The translations under genes and the position numbers were made by a program. A model generated the notes under the pieces. The model was not told the origin of the DNA. It did no database searches and saw only the letters and a program-made list of their open reading frames with translations. 64,000 bases of DNA from Gammaproteobacteria bacterium. GTDB taxonomy: Bacteria > Pseudomonadota > Gammaproteobacteria > Steroidobacterales > Rariloculaceae. The stretch lies in assembly GCA_022820625.1 (NCBI GenBank), contig JAJEFE010000090.1:40410-104409 (forward strand), in the 5' to 3' direction. This document shows positions 8,490 through 16,164 of this stretch, in pieces; the first letter of the stretch is position 1; every line of letters begins with the position of its first letter.

Positions 8490-8600
8490 AGGGGTTCCGG
8501 CGGCCAGTTCGAGGGCGGGACGCCCTCGCTCCGGGGAGCCTTCAGCTTATCTACGGAAAGTCCGCTCGACATCAGCGAAAAGCCAAAACGAGAATTGCTG
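8490..8600. repeat. Dispersed palindromic repeat, copy 1 (one terminus kept)
   Basis: This intergenic element holds GAGGGC (8511-8516) and GCCCTC (8522-8527) as a tight hairpin, followed by CTCCGG, and ends in GAGAATTGCTG (8590-8600), the same 11-base terminus seen at 14354-14364. On the complementary strand its first ~38 bases nearly equal the left part of copy 2, with about 24 extra bases before the palindrome. The rest of the 258-base gap between the antitoxin and CocE genes has no other recognisable feature. Confidence 0.8.
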
Positions 8601-8705
8601 AACGCTTTCGCCTCACCTGTTCCGCCGGTGAGAAATCGCCTCAGTTGTGGTCTGCGCGCCCGTGCCGCGTCTGTGTCCACGCAACCACAGCCAGGAAAAA
8701 CACCC

Positions 8706-10619
8706 ATGCCAAAGTACCGCACCTGCCTTGGCCGGGCGCTGCTCCTTGTGGCGGCCCTCGGCCTGTCCGCCGCCGCCCAGGCCAGCGACCTGCCGGAACC
8801 GCGCTACACCGAATGGAGCTGGGAGAAAGAGATTTTCGTGCCCATGCGCGATGGCATCCGGCTCTCCACCGACGTGTTGCTGCCGGAAGGGGCCGAAGGC
8901 AAGCTGCCCACAGTGCTGGTGCGTACGCCCTATCACAAGGAAAACACCCACTGGGCGCTGTTCGGCCCCTGGGACACCCTGTTCCTGCAGCAGGGCTACG
9001 CGGTGGTGATCATGAACGAACGCGGGCGGCACTTCTCGGAGGGGTACTACGAGAACTACCTGGAGGGCGCGCGCCACGACGGCTACGACTCCGTTGAGTG
9101 GATCGTCAACCAGCCTTGGTCCAACGGCAAGGTGGGCACCTTCGGGTGCTCGTCGTCCGGCGAACATCAATGGGCCATGGCCTCCACCAACCACCCCGGC
9201 CACGCCGCCATGCTGCCGCTGGCATCCGGCACCGCCGTGGGCGACATTCCGGGCAACGACACCCGCGGCGCCATCTACCGGGGCGGCATCCCCATGGTTG
9301 GCCTCTGGGCTTGGTGGTATCGCGACATGTCGCCGAGCGAACGTTTGCTGCTGCCACCTGGCACGACGCAGGAGCAGCGGATTCGTCTGCGCGACACATT
9401 TTCGCTGCAGCCCCAAACCCACTTCTATCCGCTGGAGAACGGCACGATCAACTCGTCCGGGCACAAGAACGCCATTGAGGAAACGCTGGACATGCTGCCC
9501 AGCAAGGACGTCATACGGGCAGTCGGCGGCGCCCTGACGCCCTTCGACAAGTACGTCACCTGGGGCCCGGCCGATGAACGCTGGGATGCGGTGGAACAGA
9601 TCGGCGCCGGCGATCAGCCGCGGGTGCCCGCGCTGCACCACAACACCTGGCACGACGTGGGCGTGGGCGAGATGATCCGCCTGTTCGAATACCTGCAGTC
9701 CATGGACACGCCAAATCAACACCTGATCATCGGCTCCGGCCCGCACTGCGCCGCCCTGCAGGAGGAAGCGATCATGGCCGACCTGCGTTTCGGCGACCTG
9801 CACGTGGGCGATGCCCGCTACGGCGGCAGCGACCGGGGCTATGCGAAGCTGTTCCTCGACTGGTACGGCCACTGGCTGAAGGGCGAGGACAACGGCATCA
9901 CCGACATGCCCAAGGTCCAGTTGCACGTGAAGGGCAAGGGCTGGATCACCGGCGACGTGTGGCCGCTCAAGGAAACCCAGTTCACCACCTACTACCTCGA
10001 CAGCGACGGCCGTGCCGAAAGCCGCCTGGCGAGCGGCGTGCTGTCAACCGACGAGCCGGACGGCGCCGCCATGGACACCTGGGTGTACGACCCCTCGCTG
10101 CCCGTGCCCTCCCGGGGCGGCGGCTGCTGCGGCGATGCGATGGCGCTGGACCAGAGCGACATCGAAATCCGTTCCGACGTACTCACCTACACGACTCCGG
10201 TGCTTGAGGAGGGCCTGACCATCGCCGGCCCAATCGACGTGGTGCTGTACGTCTCCTCCTCGGCAAAAGACACCGACTTCATGGTCAAGCTGGTGGATGT
10301 CTATCCCGACGGCACGGCCATCAACCTGATGGACGACGCCATCCGCGCCCGGTACCGCGAGGGCTTCGACAAGCAGGTGTTCATGGAGCCGAGCGGCATC
10401 TACAAGGTGCGACTGACCAACCTAGTCACCGCCAACCACTTCCCGGCCGGGCACCGCATCCGCATCGAGGTGGCGTCGAGCAACTTCCCGGTGCTCGAAC
10501 GCAACCTGAACACCGGCGGCAACAACTACGACGAGACCGAGTGGGTGGTGGCCGAGAACAGTGTGCATCACACGCCCGAGCACCCGTCGCACATCGTGTT
10601 GCCGGTATTGCCGGAGTAG
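8706..10619 (+). CDS. CocE/NonD family hydrolase (exported)
   Basis: This 637-residue protein has a Sec signal peptide (residues 1-27, ending A-Q-A-S) and an X-Pro dipeptidyl-peptidase/cocaine-esterase type alpha/beta hydrolase domain, followed by a C-terminal jelly-roll domain. Family motifs include V-P-M-R-D-G-I-R-L-S-T-D-V near residue 45, R-T-P-Y, and E-R-G-R-H-F-S. The likely nucleophile is Ser149 in G-C-S-S-S-G, a variant of the usual G-x-S-Y-x-G. Members hydrolyse esters or amides such as acyl-amino-acid links. The ATG at 8706 follows AGGAAA and gives the signal peptide. It is a single gene between a repeat element and a convergent hydrolase gene. Two more CocE-type genes lie in the window. 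Confidence 0.9.
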   Translation: MPKYRTCLGRALLLVAALGLSAAAQASDLPEPRYTEWSWEKEIFVPMRDGIRLSTDVLLPEGAEGKLPTVLVRTPYHKENTHWALFGPWDTLFLQQGYAVVIMNERGRHFSEGYYENYLEGARHDGYDSVEWIVNQPWSNGKVGTFGCSSSGEHQWAMASTNHPGHAAMLPLASGTAVGDIPGNDTRGAIYRGGIPMVGLWAWWYRDMSPSERLLLPPGTTQEQRIRLRDTFSLQPQTHFYPLENGTINSSGHKNAIEETLDMLPSKDVIRAVGGALTPFDKYVTWGPADERWDAVEQIGAGDQPRVPALHHNTWHDVGVGEMIRLFEYLQSMDTPNQHLIIGSGPHCAALQEEAIMADLRFGDLHVGDARYGGSDRGYAKLFLDWYGHWLKGEDNGITDMPKVQLHVKGKGWITGDVWPLKETQFTTYYLDSDGRAESRLASGVLSTDEPDGAAMDTWVYDPSLPVPSRGGGCCGDAMALDQSDIEIRSDVLTYTTPVLEEGLTIAGPIDVVLYVSSSAKDTDFMVKLVDVYPDGTAINLMDDAIRARYREGFDKQVFMEPSGIYKVRLTNLVTANHFPAGHRIRIEVASSNFPVLERNLNTGGNNYDETEWVVAENSVHHTPEHPSHIVLPVLPE

Positions 10620-10641
10620 CGGGAAACTAGGCTCCTCAGGA

Positions 10642-12318
10642 TCATTCGGGCTGCGTAAAGAACGCAGCGAAGAAGGCGCTGGCATCCGGGTTGCCGCCGA
10701 GTTCCAAGTAGGCACGGCGGAATTCGTCGCGCGAAATGGCCGGATTGTCATCCAGGAAGCTCGATACGGCCGCTGTGTCGGTGCCGTGCTCGCGCAGGTC
10801 GCGGGCGCCTTGGATGAAAGCCTCGCTGTCCCAGTCGTTCCGGGTGGCGGCCAGGTCCGGATTGGGCAGGGCGCCGTCGGCCGCCCGCTGGATTTGGTTG
10901 TCGGACACCGGGGTGGGGATGGCGATCGCGTAGTTGAAGGCGGCGGTGAACAGCACGCCGCGCACATAGGAAACCTTTTTCGCCCAGTCGGCGCCGGAGC
11001 CGCGCTCGGCGACCGCGGGCACGGTTGAATCGTAGAGCAGCCAGTTCTCGATGAAGTTGCGCACCATCGTGATGTCCGGGACGATATCCGGGACAGCCCA
11101 GTTGTTGGTGGCGTAAACCACGGCGGTGTCGAAGTTGGGCCAGGCGATGCCCCAGTTGTGCCAGCCGTACATGTGGGCGCCGCCGTGCTGGACGTTGTAG
11201 GCGGGCTCGCCCACCTTGTCGAGCATCCAGGCGAGGCCCATCTGCATGCCGCCCATGCCCTCGGCCTGGGGGGTGAGCGCCAGTTCGACGGTTTCGGGCT
11301 TCAGGATGCGCGCGCCCTGGAACTCGCCCCCGTTCAGGAACGCTAGGAAGAAGCGCACGAAGTCGCCGGGCGTGGCGACGAAGCCGCCCGCCGGGAACTC
11401 GCCGAAATAGACCGCCGGAGTCGGGACCCAGACCGAGCCCATGGGCATGTAGCCGGTGGACCTGCGTTCCCAGATGTCCGGGCGGATATGCTCCGCGTCC
11501 TGCACCGGCGGATACTGGGAATGGCGCATGCCAAGCGGCTCCATGAAGTGCTTCTCGACGTAGTCCGAAAACGAAAGCCCCTCCGGGTTGTTTTCCTCGA
11601 CGATGAGCCCGAGCGTGCCCATGCCAAGGTTCGAGTACATGAACGTCTCGCCCGCCTCGGCAAACCAGCGGGGCAGGACGTCGCCGCCGGAAATGGGCAC
11701 GAGGTCGCGGCCGTACTCCGCCTCGATCGCCCCGCGCAGCGGCGGGGGCCGCTCGAACAGGCTGAGCGCGGCATCCGCGGACAGGCCCGGGCGGTGGATC
11801 AGCAGGTCGCGGACCGTAATGTCGCGCCCGCCCAAGGGGTTCTGCACCGCGAATGGCAGGTAGTCGTTGATCGGCCCGTCGAGCTCGAGCGCGCCGTCCT
11901 CGACGAGCTTCATGATCGCCATGCCGGTGTAGAGCTTGCCCATGGAACCGGACTTGAACACGGTCTCCGGAGTCATCGGCCTGCGCTGGCCGAGATCCGC
12001 ATAGCCGAAACCGGCCTCCCAGACGACCTCCCCCCGGCGGGCGAGGGCGATGTTCAGCCCCGGCGAACCGTAGGCGCGCATGACCATCGGGATGAAGGCG
12101 CGCAGGGCGTTGACGAGCCGCAGGTCCTGCTCGTTGTTCGTGCGCAGGTTCTCGCTCACCGGAATGTCACGCTGCGGCGGCGCCTGTTCGGCTTGCTGCG
12201 GCAGTGCCGCTGGTGACGTCACTTCCGGGCTTTGCCCAGCTTCATCGGTCTGCGGCGTACAGGCTCCGAGAGCGAGCGTTAGGAGTGCGCCGACCAAAGT
12301 TACGGTTCGATCAAACAC
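10642..12318 (-). CDS. Beta-lactamase-fold serine hydrolase, lipoprotein
   Basis: This 558-residue protein starts with GTG and has a lipoprotein signal with Cys20 (L-G-A-C). It carries the class C beta-lactamase / DD-peptidase / esterase fold signatures: S125-M-G-K128 as S-x-x-K, and Y-S-N in F-M-Y-S-N-L-G. Such proteins are esterases, D-amino peptidases or amidases in the envelope. It has a C-terminal extension of about 150 residues after the catalytic domain. It lies 11 bases downstream of the GGT-like gene on the same strand, so the two form an operon. The Shine-Dalgarno sequence is weak (GAGAG). Confidence 0.88.
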   Translation of the reverse strand: MFDRTVTLVGALLTLALGACTPQTDEAGQSPEVTSPAALPQQAEQAPPQRDIPVSENLRTNNEQDLRLVNALRAFIPMVMRAYGSPGLNIALARRGEVVWEAGFGYADLGQRRPMTPETVFKSGSMGKLYTGMAIMKLVEDGALELDGPINDYLPFAVQNPLGGRDITVRDLLIHRPGLSADAALSLFERPPPLRGAIEAEYGRDLVPISGGDVLPRWFAEAGETFMYSNLGMGTLGLIVEENNPEGLSFSDYVEKHFMEPLGMRHSQYPPVQDAEHIRPDIWERRSTGYMPMGSVWVPTPAVYFGEFPAGGFVATPGDFVRFFLAFLNGGEFQGARILKPETVELALTPQAEGMGGMQMGLAWMLDKVGEPAYNVQHGGAHMYGWHNWGIAWPNFDTAVVYATNNWAVPDIVPDITMVRNFIENWLLYDSTVPAVAERGSGADWAKKVSYVRGVLFTAAFNYAIAIPTPVSDNQIQRAADGALPNPDLAATRNDWDSEAFIQGARDLREHGTDTAAVSSFLDDNPAISRDEFRRAYLELGGNPDASAFFAAFFTQPE

Positions 12319-12329
12319 GTCTTTCTCTC

Positions 12330-14132
12330 TCAGTCATCCTGGCCCAGCGCCCAGCCATCGAAGTAGGGCGACAGCGCGCCGCGCCGGATGCCCGTTTGCG
12401 GATCGACGTGGATGCCGACCCAATATCCGCGCCAGCCGCCCGCGGTCTCGGGCGGCACCTCCTGCATGGGCTGTTGCATGGCGCGAACTTTGGCGAGCAG
12501 TTCCGCGTCGAAGGCGCCCTCCTCGACTGCCTGGGCCGCGGGATTCTCAGCATCGACCCCCATCGCCCGGTCCATGCCGCCGCCCATCGGCCGCAGCACC
12601 TGGGGGCTCTCGGCGGCGGCCTTGGGATCAAGGCCGTACTCCAGGACGTTGACGATGGCCTGGTAGGTCTGCTCATGCACGCCCATGCCGATGCTCGAGG
12701 AGACCAACACGGGTTTGCCACCCTTGGTGATCAACACCGGGTTGGTCTCGACCGGCAGCCGCCGGCCCGGGCCGGCGCGGGCGATCTTGGTCTGCTGGTA
12801 CTTGCCCGAATCGGCGATGGCCACGCCGTCGACGAAGATCCCGGTCGTGCCCCAGAGCGCCGTGTTGATGGTGTGCAGAAGTGCCGCGGCATTGCCCTCG
12901 GCATCCACCGCCACCACCGCATCGGAGTGGTTGCCTGAAGCCGCCTCGGGCCGCCATTCGTAGGCCGCGACATTGAGTTGATCCCAGCCATCGGTCTGCA
13001 TCGCCTGCCACAGCTTTTTCGCCGCTGCCTTGCTCGTGCGTTGCGGCGGCGCCGTTGCAATCCCCGGCGCATGCCGCCCGATCAGCGCCGTGGGGGTGAC
13101 GTGATGGGTGAGCGAGGTGCCCATGATGTCCATCAGGCGGGCGATGCGGGTGAGCCGGAACAGGGCCTCCGGGGATTCGGTGTAGTGGCCGAGGCTGCCA
13201 AGGTCGGCCAGCTCGACGAGATTCAGCGCCTCGACCATGTTGACGCCGCCAAGATTCGGCTGGGCGGTGGCGTGGACGTCGTAGCCGCGGAAGGTGGAAC
13301 GGAGCGGCGCCCGCCAGATCGGTTCGTAGCGCTTTAGGTCCTCAAGGGTCATCTTGCCGCCCTCGGACTGCACCGCCGCAACCAGCTTTTCGGCCCAAGG
13401 CCCTTGGTACATGTAGTCCGCCCCCTCGGCCGCCACCCGGCGCAAGGTGCCCGCCAGTTCCGGCTGGCTGAAACGGTCGCCGCTGACGTACCAGCTGCCG
13501 TCCTCCTTGGTGAAAACGGCTTTGGTCTCGGGGCGGCGGGAAAGCACGTCCTTGCGCGCCGCGATCATGCCCTCCAACATGGGCAGCACCTCGAAGCCCT
13601 CCTCCGCAAAGTAGATCGCCGGCCCGAACAGCGCCGCGAACGGCAGCTTGCCAAAGCGCCCGTGGGCCGCCTCCAGCCCGGCCATGAATCCCGGCACCAG
13701 GGACGCGCGCCCGCTCGGCACGCCGTCGCCCGGTATCGAGAGCGGATCGTCCTCGCCCAGAACCGTGTTCCAGCCCCCGTTCAGGTGATGCACCTCGCCG
13801 GTGGCCGCCTCGAAGACCATCAGGTCCATGAAGCCCGCATGGCTGACGCAGCAACTCGCCCACAGCGTGATCTCCGCCAGCGCATGGGTCATCACCGCAT
13901 CGACGGCGCTGCCGCCCCGGTTGAGCGCCTCAAGCCCCGCGCGGGCGGCCGCCGCGGCGGTGGTGCTGACGACGATCCCGGTTTTCGATTCCGCCAGCGG
14001 CTTCTCGGCCCCGAACAGGTTCTCAAAGCGCTGCAGTTCGCCCTCCGGCCAGGTTCGCGGCGACAGGTCGACCTCGTTCGCCAACGCGAGACTGGGGACG
14101 AAACACAACAGCAAGGCGGTCAGGCGCAGCAT
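12330..14132 (-). CDS. Gamma-glutamyltransferase-like Ntn hydrolase
   Basis: This 600-residue protein has a Sec signal (residues 1-19, ending A-L-A-N) and the large-subunit then small-subunit layout of gamma-glutamyltransferases: G-G-S-A-V-D-A-V about residue 73, and a C-terminal region with V-D-A-E-G-N and G-K-P-V-L-V-S-S-S-I-G. GGTs mature by cutting before a Thr nucleophile in a T-T-H type motif. Here the corresponding place reads S399-G400-N401-H402-S403-D404, with no Thr, so activity or maturation is uncertain. The ATG follows AAGGAAG. It is upstream of the serine hydrolase gene in the same operon. A second GGT-like gene at 37581-39299 shows a similar change. Confidence 0.87.
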   Translation of the reverse strand: MLRLTALLLCFVPSLALANEVDLSPRTWPEGELQRFENLFGAEKPLAESKTGIVVSTTAAAAARAGLEALNRGGSAVDAVMTHALAEITLWASCCVSHAGFMDLMVFEAATGEVHHLNGGWNTVLGEDDPLSIPGDGVPSGRASLVPGFMAGLEAAHGRFGKLPFAALFGPAIYFAEEGFEVLPMLEGMIAARKDVLSRRPETKAVFTKEDGSWYVSGDRFSQPELAGTLRRVAAEGADYMYQGPWAEKLVAAVQSEGGKMTLEDLKRYEPIWRAPLRSTFRGYDVHATAQPNLGGVNMVEALNLVELADLGSLGHYTESPEALFRLTRIARLMDIMGTSLTHHVTPTALIGRHAPGIATAPPQRTSKAAAKKLWQAMQTDGWDQLNVAAYEWRPEAASGNHSDAVVAVDAEGNAAALLHTINTALWGTTGIFVDGVAIADSGKYQQTKIARAGPGRRLPVETNPVLITKGGKPVLVSSSIGMGVHEQTYQAIVNVLEYGLDPKAAAESPQVLRPMGGGMDRAMGVDAENPAAQAVEEGAFDAELLAKVRAMQQPMQEVPPETAGGWRGYWVGIHVDPQTGIRRGALSPYFDGWALGQDD

Positions 14133-14232
14133 GCGGTTCTTCCTTGAAACGTGTTGCCCGGCAAGACGCACTGCACGGGGATGGCCCTCACCACAGAGGA
14201 CTACATCCTGTGCGAGTCCCCCCATCGGATCC

Positions 14233-14364
14233 CAGCAATTCTCACTTTGGCTTTTCGCTGATGTCGAGCGGAACGCCCCGGAGCGAGGGCGTCCCGCCCT
14301 CGATGGATTCCTCTGTTCAAATCGAGGGCAAGATGCCCTCGCTCCGGCATAGAGAGAATTGCTG
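14233..14364. mobile_element. Complete MITE-like palindromic element, copy 2, 132 bp
   Basis: The element begins with CAGCAATTCTC (14233-14243) and ends with its perfect reverse complement GAGAATTGCTG (14354-14364). Inside are two opposed hairpins, GAGGGC-gtccc-GCCCTC type near 14285-14301 and GAGGGC-aagat-GCCCTC near 14324-14340, which also pair with each other through flanking CCGGAGC/GCTCCGG. It has no coding capacity and ends 1 base before the stop codon of the gene at 14366-15445. It looks like a non-autonomous transposable or REP-type element. No transposase is present in the window. Confidence 0.75.
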
Positions 14365-14365
14365 A

Positions 14366-15445
14366 TCAGATCCCGTACAGCCGCCAGGCCCCGATCGACA
14401 GCACCGGCGCCACGAACAGGAAGATCCCAAACCAAGCCAAGGTGCCGTACCCCTGCGCGACTAGGGCGACGATGCCGAAGTTCGATAGCAGCAGGCTCGC
14501 CAGCACGGCGCCGGCGGCGATCAGCGCGTGCAGCCGCGGCGTGAGCGTGCGGCCGCGCCGCTCCAGCCACCAGGCATCCAGCCGCTCGTTGATGCCCTGC
14601 AGTATGCCGACGCCGGTCTGGGCGATGGTGACGAAAAGCACGATCACGTACACCGTCGCAGCTGCCGGCAGGGCCAGGCGCAGAATCGTCCAGTAGGTCG
14701 GCAACGCCTCCTCCAGGATTTGCGGATAGCCCGCCATGAAGGCCAGGTGGCACAGCACCGCCGGCAGCGCGCCGAGCACCCCGCCGACCAGGCCGGCACC
14801 CCAGGCCTGGGCACGGGTTTCGATGTGATCGGTGGCATAGAGCAGCACCGGGACGAGCATGGCGGTGTACAGGAAGAAGCGCACACCGCTCCGCCACCAG
14901 CCGGATTCGAGCTCGACGGCGGTGAACGCTCCGGCAATTGCCTCGCCCATGTGCATGAACACCAGCACCGTATAGACGATCAGCAGCAGGCTCATCAACA
15001 GGCCCCAAGCGGTGAGGGTGCGCTCGATCCACTGCCGGCCGCTGTAGTTGAAGGTCACCACGATCAGCAGCATCAGGCCGACCCCCGCCACGAAGGGCAT
15101 GCGGAAGCTGTCGTGAAGCACCTGTCCCGCGGCGGATCCGGCGACCGCCAGCACGAGTACGAAGGCGACGATCATCACCGCCTCGTAGAGCATCCAGCCG
15201 GGACCGAGCAGCGACTTGATGAACAGGCGGTAGTCGCGCACCTCGAAGCGGCGCGCGTAGTCGAAGGTAACCGCCAGGACCAGGCCGAACAGCACGCCGA
15301 TCAGCACCGTATTGGCCAGCCCGCCCCAGGGGCCGGCGCTCGAGACGTATTCGACGACCTCCCGGCCCGTGCCGTAGCCGCCGCCGACGATCACCGACTG
15401 AAAGACAGCGCCGGGCACGATCCAGGCTTTGAACCACTTGATCAT
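14366..15445 (-). CDS. YkvI-like polytopic membrane protein (COG3949 type)
   Basis: This 359-residue protein has about 10 hydrophobic segments spread over its length and begins M-I-K-W-F-K followed by V-P-G-A-V-F-Q-S-V-I-V-G-G-G-Y-G-T-G-R-E, a conserved opening of YkvI-like putative transporters with a LeuT-type fold. It should sit in the inner membrane and may carry amino acids or other small solutes, but the family has no firm substrate. The start at 15445 is chosen because this motif lies at the N-terminus in relatives. It begins 10 bases after the end of the truncated parE gene. On its far side a palindromic element abuts its stop codon. It precedes the GGT-like gene on the same strand. 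Confidence 0.85.
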   Translation of the reverse strand: MIKWFKAWIVPGAVFQSVIVGGGYGTGREVVEYVSSAGPWGGLANTVLIGVLFGLVLAVTFDYARRFEVRDYRLFIKSLLGPGWMLYEAVMIVAFVLVLAVAGSAAGQVLHDSFRMPFVAGVGLMLLIVVTFNYSGRQWIERTLTAWGLLMSLLLIVYTVLVFMHMGEAIAGAFTAVELESGWWRSGVRFFLYTAMLVPVLLYATDHIETRAQAWGAGLVGGVLGALPAVLCHLAFMAGYPQILEEALPTYWTILRLALPAAATVYVIVLFVTIAQTGVGILQGINERLDAWWLERRGRTLTPRLHALIAAGAVLASLLLSNFGIVALVAQGYGTLAWFGIFLFVAPVLSIGAWRLYGI

Positions 15446-15455
15446 CGGTGGAAAG

Positions 15456-15542
15456 CTATCGGAGCGAGCGCACTCTCTCGATGACGTACCGCCGAATTTC
15501 GTCCAGGTCCCGCAACGCCAGACGGGAAAGCTTGATGGACAT
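15456..15542 (-). pseudogene. parE: Truncated ParE-family toxin, 28 residues
   Basis: Nine bases after the parD stop codon an ATG (complement of 15540-15542) opens a 28-codon frame whose product (S-R-L-A-L-R-D-L-D-E-I-R-R-Y-V) matches the N-terminal helix of ParE toxins, which are normally about 95 residues. The frame stops at 15456 and the rest of the toxin is absent; the next gene starts 10 bases later. The toxin part that poisons gyrase is lost, so this is a remnant. Confidence 0.75.
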
Positions 15543-15551
15543 GCCGAGCGG

Positions 15552-15794
15552 CTATTCGAAACCCGCTTCCGGCTCGAATGCCAAAGGATCGAATTCCTCG
15601 AATCCACCCGCTTCGGCCACACGCAACGCCTGCTCCAGTTCCGCCTTCAGCGCGTAGAACTGGCGGGCGCCATCCCGTTCCATGAGCATTCTTACACCCG
15701 CACGCACGACCTCACTGAGATTCGCGTAGGCACCCGACTTGATCTGGCCGTGAACATAGTTCTCCATCTGTTCCGTGAGGTGAACGTTTGGCAT
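15552..15794 (-). CDS. parD: ParD-family antitoxin
   Basis: This 80-residue protein has the ribbon-helix-helix N-terminus of ParD antitoxins (N-V-H-L-T-E-Q-M-E-N-Y-V-H-G-Q-I-K-S-G-A-Y-A-N, then S-E-V-V-R-A-G-V-R) and a C-terminal acidic tail that normally wraps the toxin. The start follows GGAGTA. The cognate toxin gene directly downstream is truncated to 28 codons, so the antitoxin is now solitary; it may persist as a repressor or an anti-addiction factor. Two tandem 10-base repeats upstream are its likely operator. Confidence 0.9.
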   Translation of the reverse strand: MPNVHLTEQMENYVHGQIKSGAYANLSEVVRAGVRMLMERDGARQFYALKAELEQALRVAEAGGFEEFDPLAFEPEAGFE

Positions 15795-15815
15795 TCAGGC
15801 TACTCCAACTGTCCA

Positions 15816-15835
15816 ATACTGACAGATACTGACAG
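15816..15835. promoter_or_regulatory. Tandem 10-base direct repeat upstream of parD
   Basis: ATACTGACAG occurs twice head to tail (15816-15825 and 15826-15835), starting 22 bases upstream of the parD start codon. Adjacent direct repeats one helical turn apart are typical binding sites for ribbon-helix-helix antitoxins, so this is the likely autoregulatory operator. Confidence 0.55.
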
Positions 15836-15978
15836 GGTTGTTCGCGCCGGTCAAAGTAGCAGAATAGTTCACATGGCTAGCCGTTTTCGCTTGCTGACCC
15901 CCGCCGCCATGGCCCGCACCGCTCCGGCAGCCGTTTCCGAACCCCGCGCCGCAGACGGCGGCAGGTTGACGATCGCGC

Positions 15979-16164
15979 ATGTCACCAGCATCGACAGTGT
16001 CCACTGGCCGGGTTAACGCAAGGCGGCGGTTCCTGCGCAATTCCACGCTGGTTGCGGGAATGCCGCTGCTGGCGCCGGTGCTCTTCGGGTGCGCCGGTGG
16101 CCGAAAAAGCGAAAAGCTCGCCCATAGGCGAATCAGCGACGAAGAACCACTGGAGAATCAATGA
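15979..16164 (+). CDS. Short Tat-type lipoprotein ORF, possibly a remnant
   Basis: This 61-residue frame holds a twin-arginine-like signal (R-R-R-F-L-R-N), a hydrophobic core (L-V-A-G-M-P-L-L-A-P-V-L) and a lipobox ending F-G-C, then a short charged tail. Its stop codon overlaps the start of the CocE gene (ATGA), which favours real translation and coupling. It has no globular domain. It could be a small lipoprotein or the surviving signal region of a lost Tat substrate. The rest of the 15836-15978 gap shows only a short unsupported open frame. Confidence 0.4.
   Translation: MSPASTVSTGRVNARRRFLRNSTLVAGMPLLAPVLFGCAGGRKSEKLAHRRISDEEPLENQ

Noticed and set aside
8511..8527. CRISPR-like palindromic repeat
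   Set aside because: Copies are dispersed over 40 kb with no spacers or cas genes.
14133..15437. Extended N-terminus of the first GGT-like gene through 15437
   Set aside because: The extension is the off-frame shadow of the membrane protein gene; the signal peptide start at 14132 is clear.
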